A stretch of 64,000 nt of DNA from Paraburkholderia sp. NMBU_R16. Its GTDB lineage: Bacteria; Pseudomonadota; Gammaproteobacteria; Burkholderiales; Burkholderiaceae. The position numbers and the translations under genes are program-made. A model generated the notes under the pieces. That model had not been told where the DNA came from, did not search any database, and saw nothing but the letters and a program-made list of their open reading frames with translations. The DNA lies in the NCBI RefSeq assembly GCF_013282575.1, contig NZ_JAAAYE010000023.1, positions 1-64,000 on the forward strand. The letters run 5' to 3'. This document shows positions 52,379 through 60,755 of this stretch, piece after piece (positions within the stretch are counted from its first letter, which is position 1; the number at the start of each line of letters is the position of its first letter).

Positions 52379-53332
52379 ATGTTCATGCATGCATCTGCCG
52401 CAGTCCCAGCGAGCCGCAGGCTACGCAAGGCGGCGCTCATGGCGTCGGTGCTCGTGGCGTGCTGTTTGCCATGCCCGGGCGCGCCGGCCAACGGCGCGGA
52501 CGACGCGGCCAACCTGCGCGAGATGTACCAGAAGTTAATGCCCCGGCTTGAGCACAATCAGTTTGAGCGTCCGTTGTCTCTGATTTCGGAGGAGTCGCCG
52601 TCCACGCTCAAGGGGGAAGTCTACGCGGTGATGGCTTATCCGTTCGCGACCTTGAACGCGGTGTTCGGCGATCCGACGCAAGGCTCGAAGAACTGGTGCG
52701 ACGTCATGATTCTGCACCCCAATATCAAGTACTGTCATGCTACCAGCGGTGAGAGCGGCAATACTTTGGTCGTCAACGTCAGCAAGAAGGAAGTTGCCGA
52801 AGAACTCGGCACGACGTACGTGGTGCAGTTCGAATACGACGCGGTGACCGCCGGCCCGGGATACTTGCAGGTGAAGCTCCATGCGGACCGTGGACCATTG
52901 GGCACCCGGGATTATCAGATCGTTGTCGAAGCGGTAGAGCTTGGCGGCGGCCGTACGTTCCTGCATCTCACGTATGCCTATAGCTATGGAGCGATCGGAC
53001 GTCTTGCCATGAAAGCTTATCTGACCGCCTTTGCTCACGGCAAGGTCGGCTTCACCGAGATTGTCGATCCGTCCGCTGCCCGGCCGGAATATATCGGCGG
53101 GATGCGCGGCCTTATGGAGCGCAACACCATGCGTTACTACCTGGCGGTCGATGCCTATCTCGGCGCGTTGTCCGCCCCGCCCGACAAGCAACTGGTGCAA
53201 CGCCTGACCAACTGGTTCGACGCAAACGAACGATATCCGCTGCAACTGCACGAAATGGATCGACAAGAGTACATGCGGATGAAATTCGACGAATACCAGC
53301 GCCAGCAGACAGGGCAGGCGCTCGGGAAATAG
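52379..53332 (+). CDS. Secreted START-like hypothetical protein
   Basis: A 317-residue protein with a signal peptide (MFMHASAAVPASRRLRKAAL, then MASVLVACCLPCPGAPANGA). The mature part is a mixed alpha/beta domain (GEVYAVMAYPFATLNAVFGD, WCDVMILHPNIKYCHATSGE, GRTFLHLTYAYSYGAIGRLA), with the feel of a START/SRPBCC-type ligand-binding cup. Two Cys (WCDV and KYCHA) may form a disulfide. It sits between two copies of the PRC-barrel promoter region, so it may be expressed from the FNR-like box of the left copy. The function is unknown; periplasmic lipid or hydrophobic-ligand binding is inferred. Confidence 0.8.
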   Translation: MFMHASAAVPASRRLRKAALMASVLVACCLPCPGAPANGADDAANLREMYQKLMPRLEHNQFERPLSLISEESPSTLKGEVYAVMAYPFATLNAVFGDPTQGSKNWCDVMILHPNIKYCHATSGESGNTLVVNVSKKEVAEELGTTYVVQFEYDAVTAGPGYLQVKLHADRGPLGTRDYQIVVEAVELGGGRTFLHLTYAYSYGAIGRLAMKAYLTAFAHGKVGFTEIVDPSAARPEYIGGMRGLMERNTMRYYLAVDAYLGALSAPPDKQLVQRLTNWFDANERYPLQLHEMDRQEYMRMKFDEYQRQQTGQALGK

Positions 53333-53385
53333 GGGGCAGCCTTAGCCGAGCAATCTGTTCAGCCTGCAGTCAAAGCGGCATCGGT

Positions 53386-53399
53386 TTGATCTAACGCAA
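53386..53399 (+). promoter_or_regulatory. FNR/Anr-like box variant TTGATCTAACGCAA
   Basis: The second occurrence of the TTGATCTAA(G/C)GCAATG string, lying 120 bases upstream of the perfect FNR palindrome of the PRC-barrel gene, as in the left repeat copy. It may be a second, weaker site for the same regulator or the end of the upstream unit's control region. Confidence 0.45.
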
Positions 53400-53505
53400 T
53401 GGCTTCTGCCCCGTACGGGTCAATGCCTGGCTGTGGGGGCATGCGGCGAGGGCACCGATCCGGTGAAAGGGGCAATTCGTTGGAACAATTCTTTCCGGAC
53501 TAACG

Positions 53506-53519
53506 TTGATGTTTATCAA
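53506..53519. promoter_or_regulatory. Consensus FNR/Anr box TTGATGTTTATCAA
   Basis: A perfect match to TTGAT-N4-ATCAA. A -10-like GACAAT lies about 25-30 bases downstream, which fits a class II activator position near -41.5 with the start about 30 bases before the PRC-barrel ATG. This is the best oxygen-control signal in the window. Confidence 0.8.
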
Positions 53520-53581
53520 CGGCGAGTTGGATTGTTGGACAATACTTCGTTGGAAGCATCCACGTTCATAGCGAGGTTTCC

Positions 53582-53977
53582 ATGAAATTCGCGCTTGCTA
53601 TTCCCACTGTGGCGATGGCAATCGTGCTCTCCTCCGCCACCGCGCATGCACAAGGAACGGCACAGTCGATTACGGCGAACCGGACTGACGTAGTCCAGTT
53701 GGCGTCTGGCTATCGAGCATCGAAAATGCTGGGCGCGCCTGTGTACGATGAAAACAAAAACAAGATCGGTAAGATCGACGACTTGATCGTTAGTCCAAAA
53801 GATAGTGTCACCTATGCGATTCTGTCGATAGGTGGATTTCTGGGCGTGGGAAGACATCTCATTGCGGTGCCCTTCAGCGATCTGCAAATCGTCGACAAGC
53901 AGTTTCGATTGCGGGGTTTGACGAGCGACTCGCTGAAAGCGATGTCAGAATTCAAGTACGCAACACCAACACCATGA
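53582..53977 (+). CDS. Exported PRC-barrel protein
   Basis: A 131-residue protein with a signal peptide (MKFALAIPTVAMAIVLSSAT, cleavage after AHA). A PRC-barrel domain follows: YRASKMLGAPVYDENKNKIG, then KIDDLIVSPKDSVTYAILSI, GGFLGVGRHLIAVPFSDLQI. PRC barrels are small beta-barrels that bind partners at membranes. A perfect FNR box stands upstream, so expression at low oxygen is expected. A broken duplicate of the gene and its promoter lies 1.46 kb to the left. Confidence 0.92.
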   Translation: MKFALAIPTVAMAIVLSSATAHAQGTAQSITANRTDVVQLASGYRASKMLGAPVYDENKNKIGKIDDLIVSPKDSVTYAILSIGGFLGVGRHLIAVPFSDLQIVDKQFRLRGLTSDSLKAMSEFKYATPTP

Positions 53978-54299
53978 CCGGCAACACGGCTAGCCCCCGC
54001 GAGATGCTGTCGGCAAGGTCCTGCGGGCACGTCGATTGTTGATGTCTTCGTGCGCAGGGAGCCGGTACGGCTGACGACGAAGGTAGAAGATCGCCGCAGC
54101 GTTCTTGGGTGCGCATGCGATCGAAGCCTGCATACGTGCCATTACGACACATGACTCGAGTCAAGCGTGTTTTTACGCCCACATGACTGCGGGCGATTGC
54201 TGTCTTTCAAGTCCAGCCAGCTCGCGTGCATCGCATCGAGTTGTCGATCGCGGCGGACGGCGGGTCATTCAACGAGCGGTTGCGAACGGAGCGTTCATC
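53978..54299. other. Intergenic region before csbD-like gene
   Basis: No ORF with protein character is seen. The one notable element is an FNR-like palindrome at 54151-54164, so this is the likely promoter region of the CsbD gene. Confidence 0.5.
54151..54164. promoter_or_regulatory. FNR/Anr-like palindrome ATGACTCGAGTCAA
   Basis: One mismatch (A for the first T) from TTGAC-N4-GTCAA, with the dyad TGACTCGAGTCA intact. It lies 142 bases before the CsbD start, further than usual, so either the leader is long or the site serves an unseen transcript. Confidence 0.45.
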
Positions 54300-54488
54300 A
54301 TGAACAAGAATCAAGTCAAGGGTGTCGCAGAACAGGTCAAGGGTAAGATCAACGAGGCGGTTGGCCGTGCCACGGGCGACACGAAGCAGGAAATCAAGGG
54401 CGATGTTCAGCAGGCAGTCGGAGGCGCGCAAAAGAAGCTCGGCGACGCCAAGGCAGCGATCAAGGCACAGGTGAAGAAGGCCCATTGA
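54300..54488 (+). CDS. CsbD family stress protein
   Basis: A 62-residue hydrophilic helical protein: [20 protein letters not shown], then [40 protein letters not shown]. The KGxxEQVKGKxxEAVGxxTGD pattern is diagnostic of CsbD. Members are induced by general stress and phosphate or energy limitation; the molecular role is unknown. An FNR-like site lies upstream. Confidence 0.95.
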   Translation: MNKNQVKGVAEQVKGKINEAVGRATGDTKQEIKGDVQQAVGGAQKKLGDAKAAIKAQVKKAH

Positions 54489-54852
54489 TCGCTGCGGAGG
54501 TCATATGACAGGGCGATGCCGCGAAGCTGCGGCATCCGGTCGGCGCACGATATTCGCTACGACTGCACGGGCGGAACTGGTCCGCACTGCACACGTGGTG
54601 AGTTCGCAGCAGAAGTCGGTATTGCTTGTCGTGCGCAATCTCGCTCAGCAGCGGCGTCATTGCGATGCTGCTTGCCTGCGCGCTTTATCTTCGCCTGGCA
54701 ACGGTGGTTTTTGCGGTCGTGCTCGACGGGCTGAATATTCGCGTGTTCGCCCACCTGAGGATCACGTAGTACGTCATGTTGTTTCTGTTGATATGAGGGC
54801 TCGCGATAGATTGGCGACGACTGATGTGACTTCGACCGTGAACAGGATCGAG
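54489..54852. other. Leader region before ppk2, no confident gene
   Basis: An in-frame extension of ppk2 runs through much of this stretch but is not protein-like. A short hydrophobic frame at 54665-54769 ([20 protein letters not shown]...) may be the tail of a lost membrane-protein gene. No FNR box with two good halves is seen here. Confidence 0.4.
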
Positions 54853-55722
54853 ATGAAAACCAGATCGGAAGATTTTCGTGTGCTAGAGGGCAATGAAGTC
54901 AGTCTTGGAAAATGGCCAACCAGGGTGGATCCCCTGTACACCTCAAAAGAGCACTACAAGGAACTGCTCACCGAGCACGTGGCACGACTGAGTTCGATGC
55001 AGCAGCGATTCTACGCATCGAACCGCCATGCACTCCTGCTGATCTTCCAGGCCATGGACGCGGCCGGCAAGGACGGTGCAATCAAACATGTGATGTCGGG
55101 CGTGAATCCGCAGGGTTGCCAGGTTTTCAGCTTCAAGCATCCCACGCCCACCGAGCTTGAACACGATTTTCTCTGGCGCACCACACGGGATTTGCCAGCG
55201 CGCGGGCAAATTGGCATCTTCAACCGGTCGTACTATGAGGAAGTTCTAATCGTCCGCGTCCATCCGGAGATTTTGCTTGGCGAAGGGCTGCCGAGTGCGT
55301 CGCTCGACAAGCAAGCGATCTGGCACGACCGGTATCGGTCGATCGTGGATCTGGAGCGCCACCTCGAGAAAAATGGCACGCGCATCATAAAGTTCTTCCT
55401 TCACCTCTCCAAGGCGGAACAACGCAGGCGCTTTCTGGACCGCATCGACGATCCGGACAAGAACTGGAAATTCAGTGCAGCGGATATCGAGGAGCGCAAG
55501 TTCTGGAACCAGTACAGGAAGGCATACGAGCAATGCCTCGCCGCAACGAGTACCCGTTGCGCCCCGTGGTACGTCGTGCCCGCCGACGACAAGAAGAACA
55601 CGCGGTTGATCGTATCTCAGATCATACTGGACGCACTCGAGTCTCTTAAGCTGACTTACCCCAAATCGACAGCAAGCCGGCGACGGGAACTGCAGGCAAT
55701 TCGCAGACGCCTCGAAATTTGA
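54853..55722 (+). CDS. ppk2: Polyphosphate kinase 2 family protein
   Basis: A 289-residue cytoplasmic kinase that moves phosphate between polyphosphate and nucleoside di- or monophosphates. Walker A is [20 protein letters not shown], Walker B is [20 protein letters not shown], and the lid is [20 protein letters not shown]. The single-domain length and [21 protein letters not shown]-terminus fit class I/III. The ATG at [13 protein letters not shown] has AGGA upstream; homology begins there. In the island it can regenerate NTPs from polyphosphate when respiration is limited. A CHAD (polyphosphate-binding) protein is encoded 17 kb upstream. Confidence 0.95.
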   Translation: MKTRSEDFRVLEGNEVSLGKWPTRVDPLYTSKEHYKELLTEHVARLSSMQQRFYASNRHALLLIFQAMDAAGKDGAIKHVMSGVNPQGCQVFSFKHPTPTELEHDFLWRTTRDLPARGQIGIFNRSYYEEVLIVRVHPEILLGEGLPSASLDKQAIWHDRYRSIVDLERHLEKNGTRIIKFFLHLSKAEQRRRFLDRIDDPDKNWKFSAADIEERKFWNQYRKAYEQCLAATSTRCAPWYVVPADDKKNTRLIVSQIILDALESLKLTYPKSTASRRRELQAIRRRLEI

Positions 55723-55865
55723 TGTCCTTGCGTTTCGAGAGTCGACAATTCTTAACGGATAACGGACATGACGGACGCTTTGGCGCATCGACGGAACAGC
55801 TCCGCAATCACCGAATGAACGGCCGACATAGAGTGCCCTACCGACACGACCCACATGGACGATTG

Positions 55866-56279
55866 ATGATGAGTATCTCGAGTTTTGATGACCTGATTCG
55901 CGTCGCGCGGCAACAACCCGAACCTCAGCGTTTGTTATTCGTATTTACCAGGGTTGAGTTGCCCGACGACTGTACGCCTGAACAGCGGGCCCGCTTCGAA
56001 GCTGGTAAGGGCGGCGCCTTAACGCCACTGATGTGCTTGGACAAAACGCTCGAAGAACTCGGCACGTTCAGCGATCTGCTCGAAGAATCCCAACGGGTGC
56101 TTCAGGACTGGACAATAGTCTTCGTCGCAGCACTCTCGGGCAACAACGGATGTGTGCCGCGGTCTGAAGACGCCGAAGCGCCGTTGAACAGGATGGTGGA
56201 ATCGATCAAGGCCGGGTCCATCGGTTCGTTCATTCCGTTCGATGCACATGGTCAGCCCGTGCTATTTGGTCCGTCGTGA
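55866..56279 (+). CDS. Conserved hypothetical protein (often mis-named ribonucleotide reductase subunit alpha)
   Basis: A 137-residue soluble protein: SSFDDLIRVARQQPEPQRLL, then PEQRARFEAGKGGALTPLMC, and GSIGSFIPFDAHGQPVLFG at the end. Homologues are widespread in betaproteobacteria and are, from memory, frequently labelled ribonucleotide reductase subunit alpha, though no reductase motif is present. The double ATG (codons 1 and 2) leaves the exact start open by one residue. It follows ppk2 by about 140 bases, probably in the same unit. The function is unknown. Confidence 0.8.
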   Translation: MMSISSFDDLIRVARQQPEPQRLLFVFTRVELPDDCTPEQRARFEAGKGGALTPLMCLDKTLEELGTFSDLLEESQRVLQDWTIVFVAALSGNNGCVPRSEDAEAPLNRMVESIKAGSIGSFIPFDAHGQPVLFGPS

Positions 56280-56456
56280 ACGGATGTCCCTACTCGCAGA
56301 ATCGGATCGCCGAATGACGGTGCTTCACGGCGCAAACATTTCGCCAGTGAGGATGCTCGATACGCTATCGTCCGGCCGGCTCCGGCAGGACCACTCTCGG
56401 GAAACGCGAAAGGCCGTTCCGCAATATCAAGCCCCGACGGTCACTGGCAATTAATA

Positions 56457-56472
56457 TCACAATATGACATAT
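56457..56472. promoter_or_regulatory. Recurrent motif TCACAATATGACATAT (site 1)
   Basis: Closely similar elements occur at 60268 (TCACAAACTGACGTAG) and 62107 (TCACAACATGACCTAT), each upstream of an island gene. The common core TCACAAnnTGACnTA contains an interrupted GTCA/TGAC-type dyad. The regulator is unknown. Confidence 0.4.
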
Positions 56473-56482
56473 ATTCGACATC

Positions 56483-56496
56483 TTGATCTAAGGCAA
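56483..56496 (+). promoter_or_regulatory. FNR/Anr-like box variant TTGATCTAAGGCAA (third copy)
   Basis: Identical over 16 bases (TTGATCTAAGGCAATG) to the site at 51928. Located 275 bases upstream of the next start codon. Confidence 0.5.
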
Positions 56497-56757
56497 TGTT
56501 CTCTCGTTCCGTCAAGGTAAGGTAAGGACACTCCCGCCTACACCGCACGGGTGCCCAGCCGCTACGGCACGGCGATCTGCCGATCCACATCGGTCCATCA
56601 ATGCAGGGGGCAGTTATTCAGCACCTTTCATCGCCCCGACCTGCATCTCCAACCGGCTGAGTTCGCCAGTGCGCGACCCCTGTTGCTCACGCCGGAATGC
56701 AAAACGGCTGTGGTAGGGGCGTAAGAGCTGGCCGGCTAGCCGAGGAAGGAGGTTCAA

Positions 56758-57039
56758 ATGCAGGCGGTGACTCAGGACACTTGGAAGGAACGGGTAATCC
56801 GCATCGGCACCTTTCCCGTTCGCCGCATCACGGCACGCGACGCGGTGCCCGACGGGTACATTGCGACTATCAGGATCGAGAGAGGCAGTGAGGTACTGGC
56901 CGATTGGCATCTGCCATTCTTCGCTGAACGTTGGCTGTCCGAGGGCGAGGCACGACGGGATGCATTGGAATACGCTGTGAAGCTGATCGATAGCGGCGTG
57001 CTGGAGAAACCGCCAGCTTTGCGCGAACGCGCCGCTTGA
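56758..57039 (+). CDS. Conserved small protein, 93 aa
   Basis: A soluble protein (TWKERVIRIGTFPVRRITAR, then ERGSEVLADWHLPFFAERWL, ALEYAVKLIDSGVLEKPPAL). It is preceded by one of the best ribosome-binding sites in the window (GGAAGGAGG), implying high expression. It has no signal or TM. I do not recognise a named domain. It directly precedes the GH15 gene on the same strand, 57 bases apart, so the two probably share a transcript. Confidence 0.75.
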   Translation: MQAVTQDTWKERVIRIGTFPVRRITARDAVPDGYIATIRIERGSEVLADWHLPFFAERWLSEGEARRDALEYAVKLIDSGVLEKPPALRERAA

Positions 57040-57096
57040 CGGGGACTTGCATCAGTCGCTCAAGAGGTGAAGCTTTTCAGACTCATCGACTCCAAC

Positions 57097-59436
57097 ATGG
57101 ACACGCAGGCAGCAGATGTTTCGGGTGCTGCTCCCGGCTGGCCTGGGATTGCACCTACCTGGACCTCGAGCGCGAAGGACCTCGTGACGACCGCGCTAGG
57201 CCATAGCCGGGTATGGGCGTCGATCGGCCATGGCATCCTCAACGAGGTCTACTGGCCATCGGCCGGCGAACCTCAAGTGCGAGACCTGGGCTTCATCGTC
57301 GCCGGTCCGGGCGGCTGGCACGAACTGAAGCGCGCCGGTCGATACCGGCTATCGCTCCCGAGCCCTTGCATTCCTCTGCCGCGGATTGTGCATGAAGGCG
57401 ACGGGTATCGCCTCGAGCTAAACCTGTCGCCGGACCCGATTCGTGACGTGATGCTCGTCGCCTTCCGGCTCACCGGAACCGACATCAAGCTCTATGCCCT
57501 GCTCGCGCCCCACCTAGGCGGCAGCGGTCTGCATAACAATGCGCGGGTAGCAGACGGTCTCGTGGCATGGAAGGACAGCGTTGCACTTCAACTTGCCGCC
57601 GATTGCGGCTTCTCACGTGCAAGTGCTGGATACGTTGGGTATTCCGATGGTTGGCAAGACTTCGCCAACCATGCGCGCATGGACTGGACCTTCGCGGAGG
57701 CAGTGAACGGCAACGTAGCCCTGATGGGGGAACTGGCTGCCTCCACAGGCGTGCTTGCGCTCGGTTTTGCCGAGACGCCGGAAGGCGCTTGCACGCTCGT
57801 GCGATCGAGCCTTTCCGAGGGGTTCGATGCCGTGCAGCATTCGTGCGCCGCAGGCTGGCAAGCGTGGGCCACCGAAATCGCTATTCCCGAAACGCCGGAG
57901 CCGGTTCGCTACGAGGCTTACCTTTCCGCCACGGTGCTGAAAGCTCATGAGGGACGGACGTATCCCGGCGCGCTGATCGCCAGCCTGAGCATTCCATGGG
58001 GTAACACGAGCGACAGTATCGGCGGGTATCACCTCGTCTGGACGCGCGACGCCGCCGAAGCCGCCCTCGCGCTGCTAGCGATCGGCTGTGTGGAAGATAC
58101 CCGGCACACGCTTGACTACCTGATTGCAACGCAACGAGCAGACGGAAGTTGGAATCAGAACAGCTATCCTGACGGACGGCCGTTCTGGACCGGCGTCCAG
58201 CTCGATGAAGTGGGCTTTCCTGTACTGCTTGCGGCCAAGCTGGCCGGGGGCGGTGCGATGGGCGGACTGACAGGCTGGACCGAAATGATTGCACGTGCCG
58301 TTGGCTACATCGCGCGCAATGGTCCTGGCAGTCCCCAGGACCGCTGGGAAGAAAACGCTGGCATTTCGCCGTTCACGCTCGGCATCGAGATCGTGGCACT
58401 GGTCTGCGCGGCCGAACATTTGCCGAGAGAAGAGAACGCGTACGTCCTCTCGCTCGCGGACTATTGGAATGAACGGCTCGAAGACTGGACTTACGTCGAG
58501 AACCGAACATTTTATGGGGCGTTTGGCATCGACGGTTACTACGTTCGAATTGCGCCACCGCTATGCAAGGGCGGATTGCGAGGTCGAATCGACATCGCCA
58601 ATCGGGGAGGCAGCAGCGCGCCCGCTGTCGCGCTCATCGGTATGGAATGCCTCTACCTGGTTCGTCTCGGATTGCGGGATGCACGCGATCGGCGAATTCT
58701 GAACTCGGTGAAAGTCATCGACGGCATACTGGGTGTCCAGACGCCGCACGGCATCGCTTACCGGCGTTATAACGGCGATGGTTACGGCGAACACGAAGAC
58801 GGCGCACCATTCGATGGTACAGGCGTCGGGCGCTTGTGGCCCCTGCTGACCGGCGAGCGAGCACATCTCGATCTGATGCAGGGAATCGATCCGTTGCCCT
58901 ACCTCGAGATGATGACGCGCATGACCGGAGCAATTGGCCTGATTCCGGAACAGGTGTGGGACGCCGATCCGATACCCGAGCGCGGCCTCGAGCCTGGCAA
59001 GCCGACCGGCAGCGCCATGCCGCTCGTGTGGGCACATGCCGAATTTCTCAAGTTGCTGATTGCACGGCATCAAAGGCGCCCGATCGAACTGCTTTCGAGC
59101 GTTGAACGGCGCTACCACGCCCAGCGGCCCGAAGCGGCGACCTGGCATTGGCGTCAAGCGCAGCCGTTCGATGCACTGCCCGCGGGCCGAGCGCTGCTCA
59201 TCGAAAATCTGGAGCCCTTCTGGCTGCACTATGGGTTCGACGGGTGGTGCGAGGTTGCTGATAGACCTTCGCAGGTGCGAGCGTTTTCGATACACAGCGT
59301 CCGATTCGATCGTGCCGACGTTGCCGGTCATTCAGTCGTTGATTTCACTTTCTATTTCCCTCAGTCCCAACGCTGGGCCGGCGCCGACTTTCACGTTCTT
59401 CTGGGAGATGCCAAAACGGGAGTATCGCGATCATGA
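57097..59436 (+). CDS. GH15 family glucan 1,4-alpha-glucosidase
   Basis: A 779-residue two-part enzyme. The N-terminal beta-sandwich covers about 20-260 (PGIAPTWTSSAKDLVTTALG, VWASIGHGILNEVYWPSAGE). The (alpha/alpha)6 catalytic barrel covers about 280-690 with GGYHLVWTRDAAEAALALLA, ATQRADGSWNQNSYPDGRPF, general acid Glu in DRWEENAGISPFTLG and base Glu in GLIPEQVWD. It has no signal peptide, so it is intracellular. It releases glucose from alpha-1,4-glucans such as glycogen. I chose the ATG at MDTQAADVSG; a GTG 10 codons earlier is possible. It fits fermentative use of stored glucan when oxygen is short. Confidence 0.93.
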   Translation: MDTQAADVSGAAPGWPGIAPTWTSSAKDLVTTALGHSRVWASIGHGILNEVYWPSAGEPQVRDLGFIVAGPGGWHELKRAGRYRLSLPSPCIPLPRIVHEGDGYRLELNLSPDPIRDVMLVAFRLTGTDIKLYALLAPHLGGSGLHNNARVADGLVAWKDSVALQLAADCGFSRASAGYVGYSDGWQDFANHARMDWTFAEAVNGNVALMGELAASTGVLALGFAETPEGACTLVRSSLSEGFDAVQHSCAAGWQAWATEIAIPETPEPVRYEAYLSATVLKAHEGRTYPGALIASLSIPWGNTSDSIGGYHLVWTRDAAEAALALLAIGCVEDTRHTLDYLIATQRADGSWNQNSYPDGRPFWTGVQLDEVGFPVLLAAKLAGGGAMGGLTGWTEMIARAVGYIARNGPGSPQDRWEENAGISPFTLGIEIVALVCAAEHLPREENAYVLSLADYWNERLEDWTYVENRTFYGAFGIDGYYVRIAPPLCKGGLRGRIDIANRGGSSAPAVALIGMECLYLVRLGLRDARDRRILNSVKVIDGILGVQTPHGIAYRRYNGDGYGEHEDGAPFDGTGVGRLWPLLTGERAHLDLMQGIDPLPYLEMMTRMTGAIGLIPEQVWDADPIPERGLEPGKPTGSAMPLVWAHAEFLKLLIARHQRRPIELLSSVERRYHAQRPEAATWHWRQAQPFDALPAGRALLIENLEPFWLHYGFDGWCEVADRPSQVRAFSIHSVRFDRADVAGHSVVDFTFYFPQSQRWAGADFHVLLGDAKTGVSRS

Positions 59437-59556
59437 AACACGCAATCGATATTCAATGTGTATCGCAATGCGGTCGGTCTGCGGTGGCAAGGAATGGATC
59501 GACGTAGGGAACAACGCGCGCCGCATACGAGATCGGTTCCACAGAGGAGGAACATC

Positions 59557-60264
59557 GTGAGTGACACAAGAACCTTTGAAATTTTCCGCTACGATCCGGA
59601 CCGGGATTCCAAGCCGTACATGCAAACGTACGAGATAGACGTAACCGCGTCTGACCGGATGCTGCTCGATGTACTTATCCAGCTCAAGGCACAGGACGAG
59701 ACGTTAAGCTTTCGGCGCTCGTGTCGCGAGGGCGTGTGCGGCTCAGATGCGATGAACATCAACGGCAAGAACGGGCTCGCCTGCATCACCAACCTTAATG
59801 ACCTTCCCCGCCACACAGTTTTGCGTCCGCTGCCCGGATTGCCGGTCGTTCGCGACCTTATCGTGGACATGACCGGGTTCTTCAAGCAGTACCATTCGAT
59901 CAAGCCTTATCTGATCAACGACACTCCACCGCCCGAGCGGGAAAGGCACCAGACGCCCGAGGAACGCGACCAGCTCGACGGTCTCTACGAGTGCATCTTG
60001 TGCGCGTGCTGTTCCAGCGCGTGCCCATCGTACTGGTGGAATCCAGATAAATACGTCGGTCCTGCCGGGCTCCTGCAAGCCTATCGCTTTCTGGTCGATT
60101 CCCGCGACGAGGGCACGGCTGAGCGGCTCGACAATCTCGATGATCCGTACCGTCTTCAGCGCTGCCGGATGATTCTGAATTGCACGGATGTCTGCCCCAA
60201 AGGCCTGAATCCGGCAAAGGCAATCGCGGAGATTCGCAGCATGCTTGCGCGCAGAGCAATCTGA
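59557..60264 (+). CDS. sdhB: Succinate dehydrogenase/fumarate reductase iron-sulfur subunit (orphan)
   Basis: A 235-residue SdhB. The 2Fe-2S site is SCREGVCGSDAMNINGKNGL then AC (with Asp in the third position, as in E. coli SdhB), the 4Fe-4S site is CILCACCSSACPSYWWN, and the 3Fe-4S site is CRMILNCTDVCPKGLNPAKA. All ligands are present. The GTG start is fixed by AGGAGG 7 bases upstream (AGAGGAGGAACATC). No sdhC, sdhD or sdhA gene is near, so this is a second copy that would have to pair with subunits made elsewhere. Its place in a low-oxygen island suggests an alternative complex II or fumarate reductase under hypoxia. Confidence 0.93.
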   Translation: MSDTRTFEIFRYDPDRDSKPYMQTYEIDVTASDRMLLDVLIQLKAQDETLSFRRSCREGVCGSDAMNINGKNGLACITNLNDLPRHTVLRPLPGLPVVRDLIVDMTGFFKQYHSIKPYLINDTPPPERERHQTPEERDQLDGLYECILCACCSSACPSYWWNPDKYVGPAGLLQAYRFLVDSRDEGTAERLDNLDDPYRLQRCRMILNCTDVCPKGLNPAKAIAEIRSMLARRAI

Positions 60265-60267
60265 GTG

Positions 60268-60283
60268 TCACAAACTGACGTAG
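60268..60283. promoter_or_regulatory. Recurrent motif TCACAAACTGACGTAG (site 2)
   Basis: It lies immediately after the sdhB stop and 11 bases before the ATG of a 35-codon ORF, overlapping that ORF's ribosome-binding site. Because of that position it may be a binding site, an RNA element or coincidence; see 56457 for the comparison. Confidence 0.3.
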
Positions 60284-60293
60284 GGAGGCTGAT

Positions 60294-60401
60294 ATGGCAA
60301 TGCCAAGGGTGACAACTCGCGAGCCAAAGGCGATAGACGTGACGTGGGCTTCGCGGCCCATCTATTTCCTGGCGGCGTCAGCACCGACACGTCAGGCCTG
60401 A
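60294..60401 (+). CDS. Possible 35-aa small protein
   Basis: ATG with TAGGGAGG at ideal spacing, 30 bases after sdhB. The product MAMPRVTTREPKAIDVTWAS, then RPIYFLAASAPTRQA has no known motif. The strong ribosome-binding site is the reason for listing it; it may equally be the shortened start of a decayed gene. Confidence 0.3.
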   Translation: MAMPRVTTREPKAIDVTWASRPIYFLAASAPTRQA

Positions 60402-60445
60402 TTAAGTGCGACGATGTCGACCGCGAACGTACGCGTTTCTCGCAG

Positions 60446-60628
60446 CTATAACGGTGTTCCCGTCGTCTCAATACCGGTCGCCGCGTTCGTCGTGACCGGC
60501 CTGGGTTCAGGATGGACGGCGGGAGGATCGCTTGCCGGGAAACTCTCCGCCCCGGCCTCGTCGATCAGGGCTTCAATGTGATCTGCGCGCTGACGGGCCG
60601 CGCGCTCAACTTCACGAGAGGTTTGCAT
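60446..60628 (-). CDS. Small conserved protein with SFPASDPPA motif
   Basis: A 60-residue hydrophilic protein: MQTSREVERAARQRADHIEA, then LIDEAGAESFPASDPPAVHP. The (A)GA(E/Q)SFPASDPPA wording recurs in many small proteobacterial proteins of unknown role. GAGG precedes the ATG by about 8 bases. There is no signal or TM. It is convergent with the sdhB unit. Confidence 0.75.
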   Translation of the reverse strand: MQTSREVERAARQRADHIEALIDEAGAESFPASDPPAVHPEPRPVTTNAATGIETTGTPL

Positions 60629-60755
60629 GATGGAGCCTCAATGATGGTCTCGACTGCGATTAGGGCCCGAGGATGCGTCTTTCGATGTCCGACGCGGCGT
60701 CCTACTTGAGTCGGACAACTCAGCACATCCGACACTACCCGTCCCGATCCCCGGT

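Larger units (their letters stand above)
53379..53790 (+). repeat. Direct repeat, right copy (PRC-barrel promoter and gene start)
   Basis: The intact partner of the repeat at 51921-52272; see there for shared elements. The two copies are about 1.46 kb apart, giving a substrate for deletion of the intervening START-like gene. Confidence 0.75.
56280..56757. other. Regulatory-looking intergenic region
   Basis: No convincing gene. An AT-rich core (56445-56500) holds a TCACAATATGACATAT element and, 10 bases later, the third TTGATCTAAGGCAATG box. A strong ribosome-binding site (GGAAGGAGG) closes the region. It is the likely control region for the 93-aa protein, the GH15 enzyme and perhaps sdhB. 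Confidence 0.5.

Noticed and set aside
54665-54769. 34-codon hydrophobic ORF before ppk2
   Set aside because: It looks like the tail of a membrane protein but has no ribosome-binding site, and its frame upstream is not clearly coding. Too short to call.
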